This document shows positions 1-7,761 of a stretch of 64,000 nucleotides of DNA, one piece after another. A program made the translations under genes and the position numbers. Under the pieces are notes generated by a model. It saw only the letters and a list, made by a program, of their open reading frames with translations, searched no databases and had not been told where the DNA came from. Positions within the stretch are counted from its first letter, which is position 1; the number at the start of each line of letters is the position of its first letter. Origin of the DNA: an uncultured Olleya sp. (GTDB taxonomy: Bacteria > Bacteroidota > Bacteroidia > Flavobacteriales > Flavobacteriaceae); assembly GCA_947503885.1 (NCBI GenBank), contig CANNFD010000001.1, positions 186,001-250,000 on the forward strand, in the 5' to 3' direction.

Positions 1-1
1 T

Positions 2-574
2 ACTGAGAAAGAGTGTGTTGAAATCATTTTGAAATTGTGGGATCGTAGATGGTCAATTCCAAACAAGAAACCGTTTTTTAGTGACTTTGAGCCACTAATG
101 GAAACATTAGAAAAACTTAATCCAGATAGAGAAATACCTTTTTTTTATAATCCAATTATTCAGCATGGCTTTGATAAAGGAGATAAAAAAGATGAAAAAA
201 CTCAAACACACTTTGAGAATGCACTTAAAGTTGATAAAGTTGCTAGATCTATAATTTTCGACTTATTAAGTCAGGCAGTTAACGAATTAGAGATAAGTGA
301 AGAGAGAGAAGAGGTAATAAGAAAATCTATTAGTAGTATTGATTATTTAGATAGCAGAATCATTACAATTACAACTGACTATAACAAGTTATTTAAAAGT
401 GAAGATGAAGGCGCTGATAATAAATATAAAGAAAAAATAGAAAACCTAAAAAGTAGAATAAGTAATTTGGAGAAATTCTCAGTTTTAAAAAATTCATTGA
501 TGAATAAATACAAGGAAAATCTGTTAGTACTAGAGAAACAATTAATATTAAACAAAAAAAAAACTAAAAATTAA
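2..574 (+). CDS. C-terminal part of an unrecognised protein (truncated by window edge)
   Basis: The reading frame is open to the left edge of the window (reads TEKECVEII before the track's TTG start), so this is the 3' part of a longer gene and the listed TTG is not a real start. The visible ~190 residues are charged. Residues after about 110 are rich in Lys/Glu/Leu and look like a helical or coiled-coil tail (KYKEKIENLKSRISNLEKF), ending in a poly-Lys stretch. No membrane segment, signal peptide or catalytic motif is visible. I do not recognise the family. It is followed by a gene-poor, repeat-rich stretch, so it may belong to an accessory island, but that is inference only. Confidence 0.55.
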   Translation, partial: TEKECVEIILKLWDRRWSIPNKKPFFSDFEPLMETLEKLNPDREIPFFYNPIIQHGFDKGDKKDEKTQTHFENALKVDKVARSIIFDLLSQAVNELEISEEREEVIRKSISSIDYLDSRIITITTDYNKLFKSEDEGADNKYKEKIENLKSRISNLEKFSVLKNSLMNKYKENLLVLEKQLILNKKKTKN

Positions 575-624
575 GTTTTGAATAGATGATATTTTGGTAG
601 AATGAGGTATGATCTAAGTTACAA

Positions 625-643
625 ATATTATGTAAAATAGAAT
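625..643 (+). repeat. 19-bp direct repeat, copy 1
   Basis: ATATTATGTAAAATAGAAT here is repeated exactly at 1689-1707. The flanking bases differ. The pair brackets the gene-poor stretch. Confidence 0.7.
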
Positions 644-1154
644 CTCAATGCTAAACTTGGCCTCATAAAATTTTGGTCAAAACAATAGGTGAAAAGAGCG
701 TCCATATTTTAGGCTATACAAATGCAATTATCCTGTGGATGATTGTAATTGGATACAACACTTTACTAAATGTTAGTTTCAAATGGTATTTAACTAAAAA
801 TGTCTACAAGACATTTTCTTAACGTCAAATAGTCTAAAATATAGCGAATGAGCCGTTAATTGTTTCCAAAATTATATGCAGCCTTGAATTTTTGTTTCTT
901 TTGTTTCAAGACACTATTTTAAAGAATTGATTGAGTATCAATTTTTAAAATACCTAATAATGAAACACGAAAAAAAGGATTAATTGGAGTTCTACATATA
1001 ACAAGTGTATAGAAATTTATTTTTACTCACATATTTAATTATTTGCAGAAACTTCAAATGTGTTCGTGAATCTCCTAAAAAGTCGATTTCATAAAATTTA
1101 TACTCTTGTGGCAATCCACGAGAATCGTCTAAAATTTTTTATTACGTACATTTT

Positions 1155-1170
1155 ATCAAATACGCGATTT
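1155..1170 (+). repeat. Dispersed repeat ATCAAATACGCGATTT, copy 1
   Basis: The same 16 bases occur at 46256-46271 downstream of the XRE gene. Similarity continues with gaps into TATAnnGAAGC / TATAGAAAGCC. CG-containing words are rare in this AT-rich sequence, so a chance match is unlikely. Confidence 0.6.
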
Positions 1171-1196
1171 TTATAACGAAGCAAAAGTCTAGCTTT

Positions 1197-1305
1197 TAAA
1201 TTGCGCTGGCATGCGTTGGAAGTTATTCGCTGATTTTTATTGTTTTAATAAGGAGCTCATGAATGCTACGCTTTTGTGTGTAAAATAAATTGCCAGAGCA
1301 ATTTG
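1197..1305. repeat. Imperfect inverted repeat
   Basis: AAATTGCGCTGGCA at about 1198-1211 faces TGCCAGAGCAATTT at 1291-1304, with one internal mismatch and ~80 bp between. It lies just after TAACGAAGC. The arrangement resembles the folded recombination site of an integron cassette (attC), but the canonical core consensus is not clear. Confidence 0.4.
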
Positions 1306-1570
1306 ATTTTATAAAACAATCGAGCACATTAGGCAGTGGCTATTTTCATAACGACTATTTATAGTTCATTTTATTTAACAAGATGTTTCTTGAGAATCTC
1401 GTATTTAAAAAATTATTGATGGTTGTACAGAATATTAAAAGTATACGAAAAGCAAAAAAGAAAAGTTTAATGACCCAAGTATTGAGTATTCTTTTAAATC
1501 TAAAAACTTTCTGGGATATTTTACATAATAGAGAATTATAGCTATACATCTAGATTATTCTAACGAAGCC

Positions 1571-1668
1571 ACAATTAGCTTGACATAATTACTGTCGATA
1601 TAAGTCTAAAGACAATTATATCTGTAATTATGTCAAATATCGCCCAAATGCGCTATTTCGCTAATTGT
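1571..1668. repeat. Nested long hairpin / near-palindrome
   Basis: The outer arms ACAATTAGC (1571-1579) and GCTAATTGT (1660-1668) are perfect complements. They are continued by a perfect 13-bp pair, TTGACATAATTAC (1580-1592) and GTAATTATGTCAA (1624-1636). Inside are GATATAA/TTATATC and GTCT/AGAC. The right arm carries a 23-nt insertion between the outer and inner stems. Such a structure could be an RNA terminator, a MITE-like remnant or an attC-like fold. It is preceded directly by TAACGAAGC, a word also found at about 1153. Confidence 0.65.
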
Positions 1669-1679
1669 TATAAAATGTA

Positions 1680-1711
<32 letters not shown>

Positions 1712-1758
1712 GAATAAGTATTGCTTCTATACAACTTATAAGTTTCAAGTTGTATTTA

Positions 1759-1796
1759 AAAATGATGCTTTCAACCATAAAGCAAAGCTTCATTTT
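1759..1796 (-). terminator. Probable terminator of the helicase transcript
   Basis: AAAATGATGCTT (1759-1770) pairs with AAGCTTCATTTT (1785-1796) with one mismatch. Read on the minus strand, the stem ends in ATTTTT. It lies about 85 nt past the dbpA-like stop codon. Confidence 0.5.
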
Positions 1797-1879
1797 AAAA
1801 CTTAATATATACAATTTGGTATATGATAGTTTCAGTTTAAAAACTAAACAGTATTTCTTAATAAATTAAAAATCTAAAG

Positions 1880-3190
1880 TTATATCGTATAAGTACGTAC
1901 TTTTTTCTTTTTTAAACGCATGTTATTGGTTGTATCAACAATACTTTCGGCTTTAGCCTTAGGAATCGCTACAAACGCACAATCTTGTTTTAGCTCGATA
2001 ACACCAATTTCGTCTTTAGTTAAATGACATTGTTTAAATAATACACCAGCAATATCTCCTTTAGAGATTTTATCTTTTCGACCACCAGAAATAAACAAAG
2101 TGGTCCATTTTGTGGTTAAAGTATTAACTGTTCCTTTTGGTGTCACATTAGCATCTATTTGTATAAAATCCGGTAGGCGCTCTCCTTCCCATTGTAAAAC
2201 ATAGGACGTCCCTCCTGCATTCATACGTGCTGTACGACCATTACGGTGTGTAAATTCTTCGGCTTTTAAAGGTAGTTGATAATGGATAATATAATTAAGC
2301 TCTGGTATATCCAAACCACGTGCTGCAAGGTCTGTAGCAATAATAATTTGATGGGTTCCGTTTCTAAATTTAATTAAAGCACGCTCACGATCAATTTGTT
2401 CCATTCCGCCTTGAAAACAACCATGTGCAATATTATTTTTATTTAAAAAATCGCTTACAAATTGGATAGTATCTTTATAATTACAAAAAATAATTCCTGG
2501 TTTATTACCTATATCATGCAACAAATCGACTAAGGTTTGTAGTTTGTTTTTATCTGGTGATAGGACTTGTTTAATTTCTAATTTAGAGACTTTTGTATCC
2601 GAATAATCTATAACTAAAGGGTTTTGTAATCCCACAAATCTAGGGATTTCCATGTCCTGCGTTGCAGAGGTTAAAATGCGCTTTTTAATATGTGGTAGAC
2701 TATTAATAATCTGGCTCATTTCCTTTTCAAAACCAACTTCTAAGGACTTATCAAACTCGTCTAAAACCAAAGTATTGATATCGTCAACCAAAAAGGTCTC
2801 GCGACGTAAATGGTCTGCAACACGTCCTGGAGTCCCAACTAATATGGCTGGTGTGTGTGCCAAATCAATTTTATCCTTACTAAATGGTCGTCCACCATAT
2901 ACTGCATTGGCTTTATAACCTGTCCCCATTGTACGGATAACTTGCTCTATTTGTATTGCTAACTCACGCGAGGGTACTAAAATTAGTAACTGTACATTAC
3001 TACAGTCTTTGTCTAATGCGGTAATAGTTGGTAATAAAAAAGCGAGTGTTTTTCCTGTTCCGGTTGGTGATAATAACACGGTATTATCTGCACTGGTAAT
3101 AGATAACAAGGCTTCTTCCTGCATAGGATTTAGCGCTTTAATATTTAGCTTGTCTAAAATATCTTGCTGTACTTTAATATAATTACCCAT
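1880..3190 (-). CDS. dbpA: DEAD-box RNA helicase, DbpA-like
   Basis: ATP-dependent RNA helicase; by homology a ribosome-assembly factor of the large subunit. Walker A is SPTGTGKT (41-48). Further motifs are PSREL, TPGR, SAT, ARGLD and HRNGRTAR. Motif II reads DEFD (144-147) instead of DEAD, a change at the third position. The C-terminal ~70 residues (ISKGDIAGVLFKQ onward) look like the DbpA RNA-binding domain that recognises 23S rRNA helix 92, which separates it from general RhlE proteins. Length 436 is close to DbpA. It sits one base from a second DEAD-box gene on the same strand, so the two are almost certainly co-transcribed. The DbpA assignment rests on the C-terminal domain and is inference from pattern. 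Confidence 0.85.
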   Translation of the reverse strand: MGNYIKVQQDILDKLNIKALNPMQEEALLSITSADNTVLLSPTGTGKTLAFLLPTITALDKDCSNVQLLILVPSRELAIQIEQVIRTMGTGYKANAVYGGRPFSKDKIDLAHTPAILVGTPGRVADHLRRETFLVDDINTLVLDEFDKSLEVGFEKEMSQIINSLPHIKKRILTSATQDMEIPRFVGLQNPLVIDYSDTKVSKLEIKQVLSPDKNKLQTLVDLLHDIGNKPGIIFCNYKDTIQFVSDFLNKNNIAHGCFQGGMEQIDRERALIKFRNGTHQIIIATDLAARGLDIPELNYIIHYQLPLKAEEFTHRNGRTARMNAGGTSYVLQWEGERLPDFIQIDANVTPKGTVNTLTTKWTTLFISGGRKDKISKGDIAGVLFKQCHLTKDEIGVIELKQDCAFVAIPKAKAESIVDTTNNMRLKKKKVRTYTI

Positions 3191-3191
3191 C

Positions 3192-4532
3192 TTATTTTTT
3201 CTTTTTTTGCTTTACAACCTCTTGTTTATCAACAATAGTATTGTTTTCTGCAATGTAATTGGATAAAATTTTATCAACTAACTCCTCTTTAGTTAAATGA
3301 TGAAAAATGGTTTTTACCTTAGCTTTAAAATCTTCTGGAATGTTTCTGTTGGGTTTAGTTTTAAATATTTTTCTTGCCCATAATAATCCATTATTTTCTT
3401 CAATACTTTTAGCATCTGCTTTTTGGTATTGTTTAAAGGTAATCCCAAGCTCGTCTTCAAATTCTGGGATATCTTTTACTTCGTCTTCTTGTATAACACT
3501 TAGCGCTAAACCTGTTGCTCCTGCTCTAGCGGTACGTCCACTTCTATGCACATATGCATCATAAGTATCTGGTAAATGATAATTAACCACAAATGCTAAG
3601 TCTTTAACATCAATACCACGTGCAGCCAAATCGGTAGCTACTAAAATATTAATATGACCTGCTCTAAATTGATCCATAATACGATCACGAATCCCCTGAG
3701 ATAAACTACCATGGATAGCTCCTGAAGAAAATTTATTTATAGCTAAATTTTTAGCTAATTTATTAACTGCTGCTTTAGTCTTGCAAAAAATAATTCCGCG
3801 TTGTCCATCGTTAGAATTTAAAAAATGCATTAACACATTTAGTTTCTCTATTGGCTCTACCACGACATATTGATGATCAATCCCTTGATGACCGACGGTT
3901 TCCATATCAGCCTCAATAGTAATCACCTTTTTAGACAAGCTATTTTGAACTAATTGCTTGATGGTTCCTGGCATTGTTGCAGTAAACAAAAGCGTTCGTC
4001 TTGATTTTGGTAAAGCTTTGATTATATCGTCAACGCCTTCTTTGTGTGCGCTAACCATCTCGTCTGCTTCGTCTAACACAAAATACGTGATGTCTTTGAT
4101 GTCTATAGCATTACGCGCTATCAAATCAGCCAAACGACCTGGAGTTGCTACAATTATATGTGTGGTGTTTTTAAGAGTTTCAATTTGAGGCTTAATTGGG
4201 ATTCCTCCAAATAATCCAGCAATAGACACTTGTAAACTCTCTGCATTAAAAGCGTTTAGATTTTTAAAAATCTGCTGCCCCAACTCTCTTGTAGGTGCTA
4301 ATATTACTGCTTGAATGTTAGATTTACTAACATCAATTAATTGTAGTAATGGCAATCCAAAAGCAGCTGTTTTTCCTGTTCCTGTTTTTGCTATAGCAAC
4401 AACATCGTCCGTTTTATTAAGTATTACAGGAATTACTTTTGCTTGAATATCTGTTGGTGTGGTGATCTGCAAATCTGCAAGCGCACTTTGTAATGCTGCA
4501 TTAATACCTAAACTAGAAAACTGTTGTGACAT
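3192..4532 (-). CDS. DEAD-box RNA helicase, RhlE-like
   Basis: A complete DEAD-box helicase core: Q motif TPTDIQ, Walker A AKTGTGKT (48-55), PTREL, TPGR, DEAD (154-157), TAT in motif III (FTATM), ARGID and HRSGRTARAG. A basic tail follows the core and ends in KQKKKK, typical for RNA-binding tails of RhlE/CsdA-type enzymes. It probably unwinds rRNA or mRNA structure during ribosome assembly or cold adaptation. It is the promoter-proximal gene of a two-helicase operon; its stop lies one base from the start of the DbpA-like gene. The exact subfamily (RhlE versus other) cannot be settled by eye. Confidence 0.88.
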   Translation of the reverse strand: MSQQFSSLGINAALQSALADLQITTPTDIQAKVIPVILNKTDDVVAIAKTGTGKTAAFGLPLLQLIDVSKSNIQAVILAPTRELGQQIFKNLNAFNAESLQVSIAGLFGGIPIKPQIETLKNTTHIIVATPGRLADLIARNAIDIKDITYFVLDEADEMVSAHKEGVDDIIKALPKSRRTLLFTATMPGTIKQLVQNSLSKKVITIEADMETVGHQGIDHQYVVVEPIEKLNVLMHFLNSNDGQRGIIFCKTKAAVNKLAKNLAINKFSSGAIHGSLSQGIRDRIMDQFRAGHINILVATDLAARGIDVKDLAFVVNYHLPDTYDAYVHRSGRTARAGATGLALSVIQEDEVKDIPEFEDELGITFKQYQKADAKSIEENNGLLWARKIFKTKPNRNIPEDFKAKVKTIFHHLTKEELVDKILSNYIAENNTIVDKQEVVKQKKKK

Positions 4533-4719
4533 AAATTATAATTTTATGCAAAGATAGTAGAGTTTTGCTGTTTTAACAGAATTTAGTGTTGTGATTTAGC
4601 CAACCAACTATTTTTAATACTTAGTAAAAATTCACCTAAAATAGATTTGAAAATTATTATTAAAATTAACATTTTTTAAGAGTTGCATATAGCTATAAGC
4701 ATTAATTTTGCAGACTTAA

Positions 4720-4790
4720 ATTAATTATCAAGAATCTCGGAAAAGGAGATAGCAACCTGCAATAACAAGCAAGGTGCTAAATAGATAAGC
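4720..4790 (+). ncRNA. Compact SAM-I-like riboswitch candidate
   Basis: The sequence carries the conserved SAM-I clan core in order. ATTATCAAGA (P1 5' strand and J1/2) is followed by AGCAACCTGC and then GCAAGGTGCTAA (P3 with its SAM-contacting joining strand), and GATAAG closes P1. In place of the usual long P2 with kink-turn there is only a 5-bp hairpin, ATCTC-GGAAAAG-GAGAT. The P4 helix normally following AAGGTGCTAA appears to be absent. It ends about 78 nt before an NhaC-family gene. No clear intrinsic terminator was seen, so control may act on translation. Family membership is strong by motif; the shortened architecture is the uncertain part. Confidence 0.7.
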
Positions 4791-4867
4791 CAATTATTTG
4801 GAACAAATGTTAAATCATACTTCTACTTATTTGCTGCTATTTCCTTTTTTAATAATGAAAAAGAAAA

Positions 4868-6169
4868 ATGGCCAAATTGAAAACAGTTACTCCTAAATTT
4901 TCAGCATTAATACCACTATTCGTATTTGTTTTTACGTTTTTAGGTGTTGGTATTTATCAAAACGATTTTTATGCTTTACCTGCTCCTATTGCAGTAATAG
5001 TAGGGATTGTTGTTGCTTTTTTAATGTTTAGACAATCCATAAATTCTAAAATAAAAACAGTATTAAAAGGTTGTGGTGACGATAAGATTTTAACCATGTG
5101 TTTGATCTATTTATTGGCAGGTGCATTTGCAGCAATTACTAAAGCAACCGGTAGTGTTGATGCTATCGTAAATCTTGGTTTAGATTATATAGCCCTACAA
5201 TACATTTATTTAGGTGTTTTTATTATTGCTGGATTTTTATCAGTCTCTACAGGGACTTCTGTTGGAGCTATAGTGGCTTTAGCACCAATAGTAGTTGGTA
5301 TTGCAGAAAAAAGTAATATTGACTTAGGTATACTTTGTGGTGCCTTATTAGGCGGAAGTATGTTTGGAGATAATTTATCTATTATATCCGACACCACAAT
5401 TGCAGCAACGCAATCCTTAGGATGTAAAATGAGCGATAAGTTTAAACAGAATATTAAAATTGTAATTCCTGCTGCAATATTTACTATTATTATTTTAATA
5501 TTTCAAGGTATTGGCATAAAAAACGTAGCAACTGAAACCGTAGTTTACAGTTATTCTGTTATAAAAATATCACCCTATATTTTAGTTATCCTACTATCCA
5601 TTATTGGTATTAATGTATTTGTTACTTTGTTTATTGGTGTTATTGCTAGTGGCTTACTTGGTATTATTTATGGCGATTTTACATTAATAGAATCTACAAA
5701 AATTGCCTACACAGGATTTACAAGTATGACTGAAATATTTTTATTATCACTTTTAACGGGTGGTTTGGCAGCTTTAGTAGAAAAAAATGGCGGGATTGAT
5801 TATATATTAAACAAAATCAAATCCTTAATCAAAAACAAGAGGTCTGCTCAGTTTGGTATTGCGACTTTAGTAAGTACAATTAATATGGCAATTGCAAATA
5901 ATACAGTGTCTATAATTATTGCTGGTCCAATTGCTAAAACTATTAATGACCAATATGGTTTAGACAATAAAAAAACAGCTTCAATATTAGATGTTTTTGC
6001 ATGTATTACTCAAGGTTTACTGCCTTACGGTGCACAAGTTTTAATGATTTTAAGTTTTTCTGAAGGGAAAATAGATTATTTAGATTTGGTGACTAATACC
6101 TGGTATTTGGCTGCATTACTTATTTATACTCTACTATTTATTGGCTTTAAGCCACTACGAATAAGTTAA
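4868..6169 (+). CDS. NhaC-family transporter, probable methionine carrier (MetT-like)
   Basis: Integral inner-membrane protein of 433 residues with about ten to twelve hydrophobic segments. It resembles the Na+/H+ antiporter NhaC family (IT superfamily), e.g. SVSTGTSVGAIVALAPI and GSMFGDNLSIISDTTIAAT. The family name suggests Na+/H+ exchange. However, NhaC relatives under SAM-riboswitch control have been predicted to be methionine transporters (MetT). Since a SAM-I-like element lies directly upstream here, methionine uptake repressed when SAM is plentiful is the better inference. The ATG follows an A-rich Bacteroidota-type leader. The gene is monocistronic; the downstream gene is convergent. 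Confidence 0.8.
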   Translation: MAKLKTVTPKFSALIPLFVFVFTFLGVGIYQNDFYALPAPIAVIVGIVVAFLMFRQSINSKIKTVLKGCGDDKILTMCLIYLLAGAFAAITKATGSVDAIVNLGLDYIALQYIYLGVFIIAGFLSVSTGTSVGAIVALAPIVVGIAEKSNIDLGILCGALLGGSMFGDNLSIISDTTIAATQSLGCKMSDKFKQNIKIVIPAAIFTIIILIFQGIGIKNVATETVVYSYSVIKISPYILVILLSIIGINVFVTLFIGVIASGLLGIIYGDFTLIESTKIAYTGFTSMTEIFLLSLLTGGLAALVEKNGGIDYILNKIKSLIKNKRSAQFGIATLVSTINMAIANNTVSIIIAGPIAKTINDQYGLDNKKTASILDVFACITQGLLPYGAQVLMILSFSEGKIDYLDLVTNTWYLAALLIYTLLFIGFKPLRIS

Positions 6170-6199
6170 ACGCATTTATAATAATTTTATAAAAAAAAT

Positions 6200-6223
6200 A
6201 GCCTCTAAAGTAATTTAAAGGCT
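6200..6223. terminator. Weak bidirectional terminator
   Basis: AGCCTCTAAA pairs with TTTAAAGGCT with one mismatch and a 4-nt loop. A-rich sequence lies to the left and GTTTTAC to the right, between convergent genes. Confidence 0.5.
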
Positions 6224-6250
6224 GTTTTACTATTTATTAATAATAACTTA

Positions 6251-7309
6251 TTAGTCTTTAAGCGATTTCATATCAATTACAAATCTGTATTTAACATCAT
6301 TATTCAAGACACGCTCATAAGCAGTATTTATATCTTGCATATTTATAAGCTCGATATCACTAGTAATATTATGTTTCCCACAAAAATCTAACATTTCTTG
6401 TGTTTCTTTAATACCACCAATTAATGAACCTGCGATACGCTTACGCCCCATAATTATACCTCCACCATGAAACGGTTTTAATGGCTCTACTGCTCCAACC
6501 AATACCATTGTAGCGTCAATTTTAAGTAGCCCTAAATACGGGTCCATTTCGTGACCAACAGGAATAGTGTTTAAGATAAAATCAAAACTTCCTTTATGTT
6601 TATTCATGTCTTCTGCATCTTTAGATACTAATACTTCATTAGCTCCTAGCCTTTTAGCATCCTTACCTTTTTCTGGAGAAGTGGTAATCATAACTACATG
6701 AGCTCCTAATGCATGTGCAAACTTAACGCCCATATGACCTAAACCACCAAGACCTATTACACCTACTTTATCTCCTTTTTTAACTTTCCAATGACTTAAA
6801 GGAGACCATGTTGTGACACCTGCACATAATAAAGGCGCTGTTGCTGCTTCATCAAGATTTTCTGGTACACGTAGTACAAACTTTTTATCAACCACTACAG
6901 ATGTAGCGTAGCCACCATAGGTTTGTGCGCCTTTAATATGCTTATCATCACTATTATAAGTCCAAGTAGCACCTTTTTCGCAAAACTGCTCTAAATCTTG
7001 ATTACAAGACGAGCAAGTTTGACAAGAATCTACTAAGCATCCTACTCCTACTACATCTCCAACTTTATAGTTGTTTACGTCAGCACCAACTTCTGTAACA
7101 CGACCAATAATTTCGTGACCAGGCACGACAGGATAAGTTGATCCTTTCCAATCATTTTTTACAGTATGGATGTCGCTGTGACACACGCCACAATAGGTAA
7201 TATCAATCTTTACATCATCTGCTCCTACAGCGCGACGTTGTATGTCTAAAGGTTTTAAAGCTTCAGTCGATGCACTTGCACCATAAGCTTTTACTGTTGT
7301 AGTTGCCAT
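6251..7309 (-). CDS. NAD(P)-dependent zinc alcohol dehydrogenase
   Basis: Medium-chain dehydrogenase of the cinnamyl-alcohol/YahK type that interconverts alcohols and aldehydes in the cytoplasm. Catalytic zinc ligands are visible: C40 in GVCHSD context and H65 in GHEIIG, with a further Cys in PLLCAG. The structural zinc site is the four-Cys lobe C96-C99-C102-C110. The Rossmann fingerprint GLGGLGHMG follows. Length 352 is normal. It is the last gene of a minus-strand set with OsmC (2 bases away) and an old yellow enzyme, which points to clearing reactive aldehydes and enals. The exact substrate cannot be read from sequence. Confidence 0.9.
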   Translation of the reverse strand: MATTTVKAYGASASTEALKPLDIQRRAVGADDVKIDITYCGVCHSDIHTVKNDWKGSTYPVVPGHEIIGRVTEVGADVNNYKVGDVVGVGCLVDSCQTCSSCNQDLEQFCEKGATWTYNSDDKHIKGAQTYGGYATSVVVDKKFVLRVPENLDEAATAPLLCAGVTTWSPLSHWKVKKGDKVGVIGLGGLGHMGVKFAHALGAHVVMITTSPEKGKDAKRLGANEVLVSKDAEDMNKHKGSFDFILNTIPVGHEMDPYLGLLKIDATMVLVGAVEPLKPFHGGGIIMGRKRIAGSLIGGIKETQEMLDFCGKHNITSDIELINMQDINTAYERVLNNDVKYRFVIDMKSLKD

Positions 7310-7311
7310 GA

Positions 7312-7737
7312 TTATGCGTTTTTAAGAGTTACTTTTAATTCGATTTCTGTATTTAACAATTTAGAAACTGGACAAACTTCCTTAGCTTTTTGGGCAATGT
7401 CATTAAACTGATCTGCGTCAATTTCTGGTACTTCACCTTCTAAATTTAAATTAATTTTAGTGATGGCACCATCTTCAAAAGTAACTGTAGCATCCACGTC
7501 TAAAGTGGTTGCAGTAAACTTAGCTTCGTTTAATAAAAAGCTTAGTTGCATTGCAAAACATCCTGCATGAGCAGCGCCTATTAATTCTTCTGGGTTGGTT
7601 CCTTTTTCTCCATCTTCAAATCGTGTATGAAAAGAATATTGTGTTTTATCTAAAACTTTACTTCCTGTGGTTAGGCTTCCTTTTCCTTCTTTACCACTTC
7701 CCTTCCATTCTGCGTTTGCTTTTCTTGTAAATTTCAT
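7312..7737 (-). CDS. osmC: OsmC-family peroxiredoxin-like protein
   Basis: Thiol-dependent hydroperoxide reductase of the OsmC/Ohr fold, which reduces organic peroxides using two conserved cysteines. Both are present: C60 in AAHAGCFAM and C122 in VCPVSKLL. Length 141 fits OsmC. The N-terminus has the typical ATAEWKGSGKEGKG-like pattern. It lies between the old yellow enzyme gene (24-base gap) and the alcohol dehydrogenase gene (2-base gap), so it is probably expressed with them as a redox or electrophile stress unit. Confidence 0.9.
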   Translation of the reverse strand: MKFTRKANAEWKGSGKEGKGSLTTGSKVLDKTQYSFHTRFEDGEKGTNPEELIGAAHAGCFAMQLSFLLNEAKFTATTLDVDATVTFEDGAITKINLNLEGEVPEIDADQFNDIAQKAKEVCPVSKLLNTEIELKVTLKNA

Positions 7738-7761
7738 AATGTTTGTGTTTTAAATTATTAC

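Noticed and set aside
1355-1549. 64-aa minus-strand ORF and overlapping 52-codon plus-strand frame (1383-1541)
   Set aside because: Both lie in AT-rich repeat-bearing DNA, have skewed compositions (Phe/Leu/Ile or Lys/Leu), no ribosome-binding context and no recognisable domain.
1571-1668. Intact insertion sequence or transposon at the hairpin
   Set aside because: No transposase reading frame or terminal inverted repeats with target duplication were found; only hairpins and short repeats.
2652-2918. Antisense ORFs over the helicases, his genes, lpx genes and parCE
   Set aside because: They are shadows of strongly supported genes on the opposite strand with full domain signatures.
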